From Streptomyces sp. NBC_00513 (GTDB lineage Bacteria; Actinomycetota; Actinomycetes; Streptomycetales; Streptomycetaceae): a DNA stretch of 64,000 bases. Shown piece by piece: positions 17,492 to 26,261 of this stretch. The stretch spans positions 1-64,000 of the forward strand of contig NZ_CP107847.1 in NCBI RefSeq assembly GCF_041431415.1, in the 5' to 3' direction. Within the stretch, counting starts at the first letter, position 1; each line of letters starts with the position of its first letter. The notes beneath the pieces were generated by a model, which did no database searches, was not told where the DNA came from, and was given only the letters and a program-made list of their open reading frames with translations. The position numbers were made by a program, and so were the translations under genes.

Positions 17492-18424
17492 ATGGGCTTG
17501 GGGAACAACCGGGTGCGACTCAGTGGTGGTGCGGCCTGGCAGACGGATTTCCGTCGCCGGACCACAGGCCAGGCCCCCAGGACCGCGATGGAGATCGCCA
17601 CGGTCCGCCGCACGCTGAACCACACACTGACCGAACTGAAGCGGGCCATCGACCGGTACGCCGTCGCGGTCGCCGCCGATCTATACGCTCTGGCGTGGCA
17701 GCAGGCGGCCGGAGCTCCACCGAGCGAGACCCGCGAGCAGCGGGCCCAGCTGAAAGATCTCAAGGAAGTCCTGGGCTCCCGCCGGTGGCAGGAGGAAGAG
17801 CGCCGCCAAGCAGCCGCGGCTCCGCTGAAGTCCGTGCCGCCCCAGCCCAAGCAACCCGTCGCCGCCCCGCTACGGGTGCGACCGGACATCGGCCCGGCCG
17901 GCGAATCCGTCGTCCGGTCGTCGGGCCGGAAGGTCACGCCGCCTGCGGCACCACGGCGTTCCACCGCACCGCCTCGGCCTCCTGTCCCGGTATCGGTGCC
18001 CACACCGGTTCCGGCCCCGGACCTAACGCCGGTCGTGAAGGTTCGCACGCCCCGCAGGGAACAGCCGGCGCTCCTGGAAACCGGGCAGCTGTGGGAGTTC
18101 GCGACCGAGCTGAGGCCCCTGCTGGAGCAGACCGCCCGGGCCGGCTCCACCACTACCTGGCCCCAGGTCCACAAGCGCCTGCCGGGCCTGCCCCGTCTCC
18201 ACGCCGACGACCAGTGCGTCCTCTTGTGGCTGGTCGACGAAGACGGCCGCAAGGGAGAACCTCTCCTGTCCGCGCTCGTCACCGTCGAAGACCGGCAGAT
18301 GCACCCCCGGTTCCCAGCCGTGGCCGAACAGCTCGGCTGGAAGCCCCCGTACGGCGCCCGCCCGCACACCGCGTGGAGCTACGAGGTCCTCAAAGTCCAC
18401 CAGCACTGGCGCCACCGACGCTGA
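17492..18424 (+). CDS. hypothetical protein with Pro-rich linker, 310 aa
   Basis: Three parts are visible: an N-terminal helical region (residues about 30-110, RRTLNHTLTELKRAIDRYA), a long Pro/Ala/Val linker (about 115-190), and a C-terminal domain beginning LLETGQLWEFATELRPLLEQ with TWPQVHKRLPGLPRLHADDQCVLLWLVDE. I do not recognise it, but the modular shape and the neighbouring mobile-element genes fit accessory proteins of actinobacterial plasmids. ATG 17492 follows GGGGGGAG at good spacing. Confidence 0.6.
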   Translation: MGLGNNRVRLSGGAAWQTDFRRRTTGQAPRTAMEIATVRRTLNHTLTELKRAIDRYAVAVAADLYALAWQQAAGAPPSETREQRAQLKDLKEVLGSRRWQEEERRQAAAAPLKSVPPQPKQPVAAPLRVRPDIGPAGESVVRSSGRKVTPPAAPRRSTAPPRPPVPVSVPTPVPAPDLTPVVKVRTPRREQPALLETGQLWEFATELRPLLEQTARAGSTTTWPQVHKRLPGLPRLHADDQCVLLWLVDEDGRKGEPLLSALVTVEDRQMHPRFPAVAEQLGWKPPYGARPHTAWSYEVLKVHQHWRHRR

Positions 18425-18444
18425 ACCCCGCAGGGCCCCCGGCT

Positions 18445-18479
18445 CTGGGCAAGCCCGTCGTGCGGCCGGGCTTGCCCAG
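18445..18479. terminator. hairpin between convergent genes, member of the CTGGGCAAGCC repeat family
   Basis: A perfect 13-bp inverted repeat (CTGGGCAAGCCCG at 18445-18457 and its complement at 18467-18479, 9-base loop) lies between two convergent genes and could terminate both. Its arms belong to a recurring motif found at several places in this window. Confidence 0.6.
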
Positions 18480-18519
18480 GGTCGCCTTGGGCTTGCCCAG
18501 TCGTTCAGGCTTGCCCGGC
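18445..18519. repeat. cluster of GGCTTGCCCAG motifs (copy group 1)
   Basis: Four copies of the 10-12 bp motif GGGCTTGCCCAG (one inverted) occur within 75 bp: 18445-18457, 18467-18479, about 18489-18501 and about 18508-18518. The last falls in the 3' end of the minus-strand gene ending at 18505. See the linked groups at 19088, 19621, 26451 and 26593. Confidence 0.65.
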
Positions 18520-18981
18520 GGCCGGCTCCCACAGCGGGCGGGCACGGCCGGTGCCGTCGCAGTGGAAGCACCGGCCGCCCCCGGGCGTGCCGCGGGCCCC
18601 GATGGTGCCGACGGCCTCGCGCAGGAGCCGGGTGAGGCCGTCGACGTGGGCCGGGTGCAGGGCGAGTTCGTGCCGGGTGCCCACCACGACTTCCAGCGTC
18701 TCCCCGGGCAGGGCGTGCCTGTCGTCCGTATCCAGGGCGGGCACCAAATCCCCTACCAGGTCATGCAGGTCGGCCATGGTCTCTCCGCCCGCCAGCTCCA
18801 CCCGCGTCCTCCAGAGGAGTTCCGACCGGGTGAGAGACAGCAACACCTCCGGCCTCAGGAAGGGAAGAAAGCGGTCGGGCGCTTCGGGGTGGGTCGCGTG
18901 AAGTCGGGTCAGTGCGCGCCACATGGCGCTGGGATCGTGGACCTCAAGTCCGGCGGGGTTCTCCTGCTTGGCTTCGCTCAT
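18505..18981 (-). CDS. hypothetical protein with C-terminal CxxC, 158 aa
   Basis: Helical, leucine-rich protein (MWRALTRLHATHPEAPDRFLPF) ending in a possible zinc-binding or redox pair (RCFHCDGTGRARPLW). No family recognised. ATG 18981 has no strong ribosome site but is the first start in an otherwise well-behaved frame. The 3' end overlaps the GGCTTGCCCAG repeat cluster. Confidence 0.55.
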   Translation of the reverse strand: MSEAKQENPAGLEVHDPSAMWRALTRLHATHPEAPDRFLPFLRPEVLLSLTRSELLWRTRVELAGGETMADLHDLVGDLVPALDTDDRHALPGETLEVVVGTRHELALHPAHVDGLTRLLREAVGTIGARGTPGGGRCFHCDGTGRARPLWEPAAGQA

Positions 18982-19087
18982 GAAACTGGTCTACGGCCGA
19001 CGAGGTGGTGTCGGCCGGCTTCGGGGCGCCGCGTCCCGGACGGTGCTCCGCGGACTTCAGGAGCCGTCCCGCCCTGCGGCCCGGACG

Positions 19088-19120
19088 CTGGGCAAGCCCT
19101 CCGCGTGAAGGCTTGCCCAG
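19088..19120. repeat. CTGGGCAAGCC inverted pair (copy group 2)
   Basis: CTGGGCAAGCC at 19088-19098 and its exact complement at 19110-19120 form an 11-bp stem with an 11-base loop, in the intergenic DNA upstream of the minus-strand gene at 18505-18981. Confidence 0.65.
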
Positions 19121-19275
19121 CGGATCCCGTGACCGATCGGCGGGCCGGGCGTGACCGATCCGTCTCCCGGAATCGGTCAATCAGCACGTCAGCGCCGTGA
19201 CCGGCCCATGCAACTCCCGCCGAGGCGGTGACCGGTCACCCGTGCCCTGTGCCACCGGACCTGGACCGATTGCCG

Positions 19276-19541
19276 CCGAAGTTGGACCGAGCTCCTTTCG
19301 TGACAGCGAAGATGGACCGCCGCAGGTCAAGGCCGATCTGCTGCCGTCGCGAGAGAGCGTGGGCGGCGGTGGTCATCACCAGCGAGGACGAATCCAGCGG
19401 TCGCTGAGGGAGCGACCAGAGTGCCAGGCGACAGCTTCGGCGGAGGCTCTTGCAGCGCGCTGACCTGCGGCGGTCCATCTTCGCTGTCACAAACCGGCAT
19501 TGGTCCAACTTCGGTGACAATCAGTCCATGATCGCTGTCAC
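19276..19541. mobile_element. internally deleted IS21-like element (nested terminal repeats)
   Basis: A perfect 29-bp inverted repeat (19301-19329 and 19461-19489, starting TGACAGCGAAGATGGACC) is enclosed by a second inverted pair (CCGAAGTTGGACC at 19276-19288 and its complement at 19502-19514). A third, imperfect copy of the same motif lies at 19523-19541. Several repeated transposase-binding sites at each end, starting near TGACA/TGTCA, are characteristic of IS21-family ends. Only about 130 bp lie between the inner repeats, with no istA or istB gene, so this would be a deleted, non-autonomous copy. Confidence 0.5.
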
Positions 19542-19620
19542 AGGACAACCCGCCATCGGTGAGGTGCACCCCGCCGGGAATCCCGGGATGGCCATGACCG
19601 ATGCCGCCCGGACAGCCGGG

Positions 19621-19675
19621 GTGGGCAAGCCGGTGTTCGGGGCGGCTTGCCCAGGCTCCCCTTGGGCTTGCCCAG
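19621..19675. repeat. GGCTTGCCCAG motifs (copy group 3)
   Basis: Three copies: GTGGGCAAGCCG at 19621-19632 (inverted), CGGCTTGCCCAG at 19643-19654, and GGGCTTGCCCAG at 19664-19675, about 170 bp from the 3' end of the relaxase operon, where they could form a terminator-like hairpin. Confidence 0.65.
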
Positions 19676-19849
19676 CGCCGGTCACCGGGCGGCGGGCTCG
19701 GGGTAGCGCCGGCGGCGACGGTCCGGGTCGTCGACGCCGGTCTCGTACCAGGGCTCGCCCCGTTTCAACCGGGGCATGGGTTCACCCACACCGCGACCGT
19801 GATGCCCCGGGCGTCGGCGGTGAGCGCCCGGCTGCGGTTGCCGAGCTCG

Positions 19850-20176
19850 TCACCACAGCCAGGCGTTCGAGTGCCGCATCCGGGACAGGGCGCGGGCGTC
19901 GCGGCGGGCTGCGGCGCTGCCGATACGGTTCTGCCGGGGCCGCGGCCGACGCGACTGGGCACCGTAGAACCGTCGGACACCGGCCGCCTTGAGCCGCTTG
20001 TGCTGCTTGGCCAACTGCTCCTTCTTCGCCTTGATGGTCTTCGGCTTCCGGGGCCGCTTCCAGACCGGCTGCCAGTCCGTCGGCGGCGCGTACGCCTCGG
20101 CGCGCTTCTGGGCGGCCTCCTTCAGCCGGGCAGCGACGGCTTCGATCCTCGGGTCCGCGGGCGGCGTGCTGGTCAT
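19850..20176 (-). CDS. small basic protein coupled to the relaxase, 108 aa
   Basis: A strongly basic protein (KKEQLAKQHKRLKAAGVRR, RRPRPRQNRIGSAAARR) that could bind nucleic acid. Its ATG overlaps the relaxase stop (ATGA at 20173-20176), which indicates translational coupling, so it is probably an accessory factor of DNA processing for transfer. No family recognised. Confidence 0.65.
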   Translation of the reverse strand: MTSTPPADPRIEAVAARLKEAAQKRAEAYAPPTDWQPVWKRPRKPKTIKAKKEQLAKQHKRLKAAGVRRFYGAQSRRPRPRQNRIGSAAARRDARALSRMRHSNAWLW

Positions 20177-21972
20177 GCGATTCCTCCGGTGGGTGTGGTC
20201 CGGCCCGGCGCGGGCTGGACAGGCTGCTGGGCGCTCGGCGGCGGAGCCGCCGCAGACTTGGAAGAGGGGCGAGGGGCGGCGGCTCGTTCCCGGATGCCGG
20301 CCTGGAGGCGGGCGGCCATCTCGGCGGCGGCGGCCTCCAGCGTCCGGCTGGTCTGCTCCGCCGCGGCGACGTCCGTCATCGGCTCCATATCCTGGCCGGT
20401 CCTCCGCCCGGCGCGGGGGCTCAGGGTGGCCGGCACGCTGACGTTGCGCGGCCGGGGCCGGAAGTTCAGCCGGTCCGCGCGGCGAAGCGCGTGGACGCGG
20501 GCGGTCAGTGCGGCAGCGGCAAGACGGGCTCGCTCGTACGGGGAGGCGGACCTCTTCCGGGTCAGCGCGCGCAGCACGGCCTGGTCCCCGATGTCATGCG
20601 GGTACAGGTCGCGCAGGTCGGCGGTCATCATCCGCCGGCTGGCCGGGCGGGTGTAGCCGTCGATGGCCGCCTGGACCATCTCCTCGTCCAGGCCGGGCCG
20701 GTGGGGGCGGCCGCGCAGGACGTAGGAGAGGTGGCGGCGGGCTTCGGCGAGGAGGTGGTGGTGCTTGAACCCGCCGCGCATCACGGACACCACGGCGGCG
20801 ACGTTGACGGCCGCCAGGGCGACGTCGACGACCGGGCGTACCCGGGCCCATATCGCCGCGGCCGCTGCTCGGGCGCGCGCCAGCAGCCCAGCGACGACGT
20901 CAGCTCCGTATGCCTGGGTCGCCGAGTCCCGCCAGGCCGCGCGCAGCTCGGACAGCGACCGTAGTTCTGTGCGCTTGGGTGAGCGGGTCTGGTCGGCGGC
21001 CTGGCAGGCGAGTACGTAGGCGGCCCGCTCCCCCGGCGGGTGCCCTTGCCGGGCCTCGTACTCGGCCACCAGGACGGGGAGCGCGTCCTCGATCTGTTGG
21101 CGGCGGGTGGACTGCCAGCCGATGAGTCGCTGGTCGATCCCGGCGATCTCCATGACGGGGCGGCGACCCGGGGTCACCTCGCGCGGCTCCCACGCCCACC
21201 CGAGCCGGGCCGAGACCTCCTCCATGAAGTGGAGGGTGTAGAGGGTGTCGGCCGCGACGATGTGCGTCATCAGTGCGGCGGCGGTCTGGTTGCCCCACGT
21301 GCCGTCCGGGCGACGGGCACGGATCGACACCACGGCGTGGTCGTGAAGCAGGGGCCGCGAATCGACGGCGCGGGACTCGTAGTGCCGGAAGACCGCGACG
21401 ATCAGACCGTCGCGGACACGGGCGCGCCTCGTGCCGGCGCTCTTCCAGCGGATCTCCGCGACCGCTTCCTCCAGCCACGCCAGCGTCTTGTCCCGGGCGA
21501 TGTCCTGGCACAGCTCCAGCACCCGGCGGGTCTCGTCGTCCATGAGGGCCCACGCGATGTGCACCGTCGACGGCGCCCGGAACACCAAGTCCATGCCCAG
21601 CCAGGCCGTCCGCTTCTTGGCCTGGTCGGTCTCGGGCGACTGATTGTGCTCGATGGGCCTGCCCAGCACGGTCGCCCGCCGGGCCTTCGCCGGGGTGTCC
21701 CCCGCCGCCAGGCGCTCGCGTTCGATCCGGTCGGCGTCCGGGTGCCGGCCCTCGCCGAGGAGGAGTTCGGCCTGCCGCTCGGTCACCACGTCCCCGGCCG
21801 ACAGGCCGACCGCGGCCAGGCCCCGGCCCTTCCACACACCGGGCGGAACACCGGCCTCCTCCTGCGCGGCGCGCAGCGACGTGCCCGCAGGGCGCCGACC
21901 GTCGCCGACCATCACGCCGCGGAACAGGTACCGCACCCCGTCTCCCGGACGGAGGTCACCTTTGCTGATCAC
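20173..21972 (-). CDS. TrwC/MobF-type conjugative relaxase, 599 aa
   Basis: The protein has the order of conserved blocks of MobF relaxases: PGVWKGRGLAAVGL, then MDLVFRAPSTVHIAWAL (the DLTFSPPKSVS block), then the histidine motif LLHDHAVVSIRARRPDG at about residue 208, which would hold the metal at the nicking site. It nicks at oriT and leads the strand into the recipient. The usual C-terminal helicase half of long TrwC proteins is absent; instead there is a Leu/Ala-rich hydrophobic patch (VVDVALAAVNVAAVVSV) and a disordered tail, as in shorter actinobacterial members. It heads a two-gene unit with the 108-aa basic protein. No oriT could be identified by eye. Confidence 0.85.
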   Translation of the reverse strand: MISKGDLRPGDGVRYLFRGVMVGDGRRPAGTSLRAAQEEAGVPPGVWKGRGLAAVGLSAGDVVTERQAELLLGEGRHPDADRIERERLAAGDTPAKARRATVLGRPIEHNQSPETDQAKKRTAWLGMDLVFRAPSTVHIAWALMDDETRRVLELCQDIARDKTLAWLEEAVAEIRWKSAGTRRARVRDGLIVAVFRHYESRAVDSRPLLHDHAVVSIRARRPDGTWGNQTAAALMTHIVAADTLYTLHFMEEVSARLGWAWEPREVTPGRRPVMEIAGIDQRLIGWQSTRRQQIEDALPVLVAEYEARQGHPPGERAAYVLACQAADQTRSPKRTELRSLSELRAAWRDSATQAYGADVVAGLLARARAAAAAIWARVRPVVDVALAAVNVAAVVSVMRGGFKHHHLLAEARRHLSYVLRGRPHRPGLDEEMVQAAIDGYTRPASRRMMTADLRDLYPHDIGDQAVLRALTRKRSASPYERARLAAAALTARVHALRRADRLNFRPRPRNVSVPATLSPRAGRRTGQDMEPMTDVAAAEQTSRTLEAAAAEMAARLQAGIRERAAAPRPSSKSAAAPPPSAQQPVQPAPGRTTPTGGIA

Positions 21973-22105
21973 CCGGTCATGGAAACCCGCTCATGACCTC
22001 CGCAGAAGCACGGGCCGGGGGTCGTCCCGCCGGGCGGGAAGCCGTCACCAACTCTTTACCCCCAGCGCCCGCCAGGCGGGCCGCCGCGGCAGACCGAGAC
22101 GGTAG

Positions 22106-22432
22106 CCCGCGCGCGTATGCACAGTCCGCCGCACGAATCACGAACTGCTCCACGAAGACCCCTGCCCGCTGTGCCACCGACCGCTCCGGATCGAGTACGG
22201 CCGCGCCCGCCCCTCCGCCCAACAGAGCCACCCGGCCTGCACCTGGATCACCGTGCGGCGATGTGCCGGCTGCGAGGCAGTACGCGCCCAAGAGCGCGAT
22301 GCGCACCCGCTACGAGAACTGACGGCAGCCGTGCGAATGCTGCGCCCCACCCACGGAATCCCACTCCAACCCAATCGAGCGTCATGGAACGCACACCAGC
22401 ACACGACAGCCCCCACCACCCGCAACCGCTGA
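22106..22432 (+). CDS. zinc-finger-like small protein without an evident start codon
   Basis: Codons from about 22118 to 22432 read as a clear protein with two cysteine pairs (DPCPLCHRPLRIEYG and RRCAGCEAVRAQERDAHPLREL) of the kind in small zinc-binding plasmid proteins. The frame opens after a TAG at 22103-22105 and contains no ATG, GTG or TTG before the first CxxC, so the start is missing: either a frameshift lies upstream (a neighbouring frame opens with ATG 21993), or the gene is broken. It ends just before a strong hairpin at 22477. Confidence 0.45.
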   Translation, partial: PARVCTVRRTNHELLHEDPCPLCHRPLRIEYGRARPSAQQSHPACTWITVRRCAGCEAVRAQERDAHPLRELTAAVRMLRPTHGIPLQPNRASWNAHQHTTAPTTRNR

Positions 22433-22476
22433 ACAGACCACGTCACCGACGCCCTTCACCACGAACAGCCACCCCC

Positions 22477-22499
22477 GCCCCCGGCCACCGGCCGGGGGC
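22477..22499 (+). terminator. GC-rich hairpin terminator
   Basis: GCCCCCGGCC and its complement form a perfect 10-bp stem with a 3-base loop, 45 bp after the stop at 22432 and just upstream of the RelE-like gene. Confidence 0.65.
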
Positions 22500-22524
22500 T
22501 TCGTGCTTCATGGAGGAGAACGCC

Positions 22525-22830
22525 GTGCCCACGTACGAGTCCCTGCCCCGCTTCACCGCCGACCTCGACCGCCTCACACCCGAACAGCACCGCCGATTCC
22601 GCCGAGCCGTCACCGCATTCGTCGACGACCTGCGCACCGGAAGCCGCATCCGCGCCGGCCTCCGCGTGAAGAACATCAGCGGATTCCCCGGCATCTACGA
22701 ACTCACCTGGTCCATGGGCACTGGACCCGCAGGACGCGCCACCTGGCAGTACGGAGCCACGCTCCGTCCAGGCACGCCCCACGTCATCTGGCGCCGCATC
22801 GGCACCCACGACATCCTCACCGGCCCCTGA
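22525..22830 (+). CDS. RelE/ParE-like toxin-fold protein, 101 aa
   Basis: Matches the usual size and pattern of RelE-superfamily proteins: helical N-terminus (FTADLDRLTPEQHRRFRRAV), then strands with LRVKNISGFPGIYELTW and a C-terminal strand VIWRRIGTHDIL. Such toxins cleave mRNA on ribosomes or inhibit gyrase. Start GTG 22525 has GGAGGAG six bases upstream; ATG 22510 is possible. No antitoxin-like gene is adjacent on either side, so it is a solitary toxin, an orphan remnant, or has a function outside a toxin-antitoxin pair. Confidence 0.6.
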   Translation: MPTYESLPRFTADLDRLTPEQHRRFRRAVTAFVDDLRTGSRIRAGLRVKNISGFPGIYELTWSMGTGPAGRATWQYGATLRPGTPHVIWRRIGTHDILTGP

Positions 22831-23406
22831 CCCGACGGGCTCACGGCTACTTCCACGCGTGAAACTGACTAGACCTCCAGACCGGAGCGGCTGAAGCGCG
22901 AATCCCGCTCGGCAGCGTGCCGACGGGGATGTCAGGTCGTGCGGGTGGGCCATCGTGTCGCCCCCGGACAACTCCACCCGGGCGCCCCGTACAGGTCTCC
23001 GCCGTTCTCCTCCAGGGGTGCCGCCCGTCGACAACCCGGAGCTCGCACTCATCCTCGCGAGCGTCCCGGACGGATACACCGTCACCCGCACATGACCGGC
23101 GCAATCCTCGGCTCGCCCAGCGCTCAGGCCGGGCTCCCGCCCACCGGGTCAACCCGTCGAGGAAGAGACCGTGCCCAGACCAATCTGCCGCCGCAGCCTC
23201 CCTAGCGAGACCCCCGGCCGACCGGACTCCTGGTCGGCCCGCCCGCACACGAAAGTGGCCCCGGTACACCCTCACGGATGCGCCGGGGCCCAGTTCGGTC
23301 CGGTCGTACTGCCCCAGAGCGCTCTGGGCACCGGTCCTGACCCGCGCACCCATGTCGGCGCGGACTGGAGAGGACTCTAGCCCGCGCCTCCGGACAGGGG
23401 CAGAGG
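22831..23406. other. 576 bp without a confident gene
   Basis: Between the RelE-like gene and the relaxase remnant. Open frames on both strands have irregular composition and none has a convincing start. Some of it may be further decayed relaxase-region DNA. Confidence 0.35.
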
Positions 23407-23686
23407 TGAGGCGGGCCTCGGCCAGGAGGTGATGGTTCTTGAACGCGTCACGCCTCACGTACACCGCGGCGACGACTTCGACAGCCGTCAAGACGACGTC
23501 GACCACCGGCCGCACCCGCGTCCACAACTCCGCGGCCGCGGCCCGCGCCAGCGACCGCCGACCCTCGCCGGCCGTCGCGCAGCTCGGACAGCGACCGCAG
23601 CTCGTTGCGCTTGGGCGGCGTGTCTGTTCGGCGGCCTGGCGGCAGGTCAGCGTGGCTGCGTAGGTTTCAAGCGGGTTCTGGCACAC
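23407..23686 (-). pseudogene. fragment of a second TrwC-type relaxase
   Basis: This fragment matches an internal part of the intact relaxase at 20173-21972: AAAAELWTRVRPVVDVVL and AFKNHHLLAEAR parallel AAAAIWARVRPVVDVAL and GFKHHHLLAEAR, and TCRQAAEQTRRP parallels ACQAADQTRSP. The middle (KRNELRSLSELR) is in another frame, so at least two frameshifts are present, and both ends of the gene are missing. It shows that a related mobilisation module was once here. Confidence 0.7.
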
Positions 23687-23795
23687 ATTCCGGGAGGACG
23701 ATCAGCGAGTGACCGGACCTCGGTGAAGAGCTGCGCGAATGGCGGTGTCCCGCCCCTCGTCGCAGGGGCGGGAGACGACGGTTTGCGGTCTCCGC

Positions 23796-24302
23796 TCATC
23801 CTTGAAGTAGTCGTCGTCGCCTGGCTTCTTCGTCCGGGTCCGGCGCAGTGTCCGCTCCGGCGGGGGCGGGCGGTGTTTTCTCGGGAACCGGGCGAAGGGT
23901 GATCAGGTAGGCCTCGGCGGATTCGAGGAGGGAAGCGTCCGGGGCCTGTCGGCGCCCGCGTGCCTTGACCTCCAGCTCGTACCAGCCCGGGCCGGAGGCC
24001 GACAGGACCGGAAGTTCCGACTGCGGCCCGTCGACGACCGACTCGATGCGCAGGCTGCCCGTGGGCGACCAGACCTGCGCCGTCGCGGCCTCCTCCCATT
24101 CTCCCGACGAGACCTGCGAAGGCCCTGTCCGGACCTCAACTTGCACGTTGCCGGTGTTGATGCCGGTCCGCACCATCGCCCCTGCGGACATCGGGGCAAT
24201 CAAGTCACCGGACCAGTCAGCGCTTTCGATGGGTACTTCGCCATGGTCGAAGATCCCGAAAGTACCTTCGTTGACGAAGACCGGGGCCTGGTGGATCGTC
24301 AT
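23796..24302 (-). CDS. hypothetical protein paired with the NucA/NucB gene, 168 aa
   Basis: A soluble, beta-rich protein (MTIHQAPVFVNEGTFGIFDHGEVP, GPGWYELEVKARGR). It begins at ATG 24302, well placed after an AAGGAG site, about 110 bp downstream of the nuclease end on the same strand. A cytosolic protein directly behind a secreted nuclease gene is the usual place for an immunity factor, so I infer, without recognising the family, that it may protect the cell. It appears intact while the nuclease gene is frameshifted. Confidence 0.6.
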   Translation of the reverse strand: MTIHQAPVFVNEGTFGIFDHGEVPIESADWSGDLIAPMSAGAMVRTGINTGNVQVEVRTGPSQVSSGEWEEAATAQVWSPTGSLRIESVVDGPQSELPVLSASGPGWYELEVKARGRRQAPDASLLESAEAYLITLRPVPEKTPPAPAGADTAPDPDEEARRRRLLQG

Positions 24303-24408
24303 CACCGCTCCTTGTGTCGTACGGCGCAGCCACTGCCAGGCGAGGTAATCACCGCCTCGGCCGCCACGCAACGGCGCCGCCCCGGCCGGTCCGGGGCCTG
24401 CACTGCCC

Positions 24409-25648
24409 TTACTGGACGACCACGTTGAACGGGTCGCTCTGAAGGACGCGATCGCGCCGGAAGAACTGAGTGTTCGTGCCGCCCTGCGAGCTGTTGTCCC
24501 CGTCGCAGCGATCATGCACACGCTGGCGCCGACGGGGCCGGTCCCGGCCGGCACGCCGGTGAACCCGCAGCCGGGGTGGGTACGCCGCGTCCCTCCGGCG
24601 TTCAGCCCCTGCTCCGAGGTGGCGATCGGGTACTCGTCGCAGGACTTTCCGGGGACGCTCGGAGCGGACCCGCAGGCCTTGGTGCGGTTGGAATCGATGA
24701 CGGTCTGGTCCTCGGTCCGTGTCAACCGTGACGGCAGCCCGCTGGCCTGCGCCTTGGTCACGTGGTCGGCGAGCTCAGGCGTCGCGGTGCGGGTGTAGAC
24801 AAGGTTGGAGGCCACCCACGGAATGACACACCCGATGCCCGGCCGACCGGCCGTGGCGTTGTCGCAGCGCACCTCGTTCATCGAATAGTCGACAACGGCG
24901 GGGTCGTAGCCCGCATTGTTGAAGGTGAGGTACCACATGGTCTTGCACTTGCCCTTTGTCGCGGGGCCCACGAGTGAGCTGTCGAAGAAGGACTCTCCGG
25001 TGTTCCAGCTGTTTACGGGCGAGAGGGGCTTGGCGGGGAAAGTGGCGCTGGTGCGCGTGCAGGGGCCCGTCAGCGTCGCCTGCCCGTCGATCGTGGCCTT
25101 CGTCGCGTCTCCCCAGCCGCTGTACATCGACGTGTCGATCTGGTGCGCGTAGCGGCCCAGACCGGTGTCGGTGTAGTTGTACTGCATCACTATGAGGTTG
25201 GCCTGCCCGGTCGTCGTCCGCTGTCCGTTGCTGACGCGGTAGGTGGTGTAGGTGACCGTCTGCCAGATGCATGCCTGGGTGCGGGTGCCCCACACCTGGT
25301 TGTTGGCCTGGTCGCACCACTGCGGTGGCGTGACGCCAGCGGCAAGTCCGGGCGATGGCCTCAGCCCGCCGTTGTGTGGTGTGTCCGTGACCTCGAGGCA
25401 GCTGTGGCGGCCGTCGGAAGTGGGCGTCGAGCACGTGTTGTGGCTGATGGCCAGACGCGCTGCCGGGCTGCTCTCGGGCTTCGGGTTGTGTCCGTGTCGG
25501 GTGTCAGCGGCCTTGCGATCGAGGCGGGCCGGGTATCAGCGGTGGTCTGGGCAGGAGCCGCGGCCGTCGTTCCCACGACGGAAGCGAGGGTGGCGGCAAG
25601 GGTGGCGGCAATTCTTAACACGGTGTTGCTGGCGGCGTTCTGACGCAC
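24409..25648 (-). pseudogene. secreted NucA/NucB-type deoxyribonuclease, frameshifted
   Basis: Read over two frameshifts, the gene encodes a signal peptide (RIAATLAATLASVVGTTAAA, start 25648), a Cys-containing mature region and a C-terminal NucA/NucB domain: KSCDEYPIATSEQG (the catalytic SCDEYP motif), then after a frame change GDNSSQGG, FFRRDRVLQSDPFNVVVQ and a stop at 24409. The first shift is near 25540, between signal and mature parts; the second is near 24510. Each would be corrected by adding one base. It is either a decaying gene or carries sequencing errors. Family members degrade DNA outside the cell. Confidence 0.72.
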
Positions 25649-25899
25649 AGCTTCTTTCCCTTCTACGGGTGGAAGGGGCGACAGTAGCCCGGCAAGACGA
25701 ACAGACGTGCGACGATTTTTGTGGCTTGAGATGTCAAGAGGGTCAATCCGGCTCAGCGTGTCGCGGACCCACAGCAGCCTCGCCCAGGAGCCGACAGGGT
25801 TGCGGACCCTCCCCTTCCATTGAAAATCCGGTACTTCGGACTCCTTTGCGCAGGCCCTCGGACGAGGCGATCACCGGACCCGAGTTCCGCCTCTGCGTC

Positions 25900-26261
25900 G
25901 GCGGCCGACACATGCCTCGACGGCCATGAGGCATCAGCCAGCCACCGGATGTCCGATCCGTAACGTGCCCACTCCACCATCACGGGGCCGTCGCCCGGCC
26001 CGGCAACCGGCAGGCCACGGCTGGTCTCGAACACCACACGACCGGGATCGGCGCTTCGGCGCAGTCGCCATGCTCGGCCAAGAACGCGGAAGCCTCACGT
26101 CGGCCAGTGCCCAACACGCGGGGGGCACAGGAGGTTCTGCCGTCCCCGTCGTCTCGGAAGGGTGTCGTACCGAAGTAGTCGGCGTGCGTATCCGGCAGGA
26201 CGACCCCTTGACCACCAGGCCACAGGGCACCGCAGCTCGCGCCGGCCCAGTCTGGAGGCAA
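25900..26261 (-). pseudogene. frameshifted remnant of an unrecognised gene
   Basis: Two adjacent minus-strand frames read like protein and join by a one-step frame change near 26035: first VLPDTHADYFGTTPFRDDGDG and RREASAFLAEHGD, then VVFETSRGLPVAGPGDGPVM and ARYGSDIRWLADASW. Neither part has a proper start. I cannot name the family. Confidence 0.4.

Noticed and set aside
17368..19200. Large plus-strand frame of about 600 codons
   Set aside because: It overlaps the genuine plus gene at 17492-18424 in another frame and the minus gene at 18505-18981; composition is Arg/Pro-rich.
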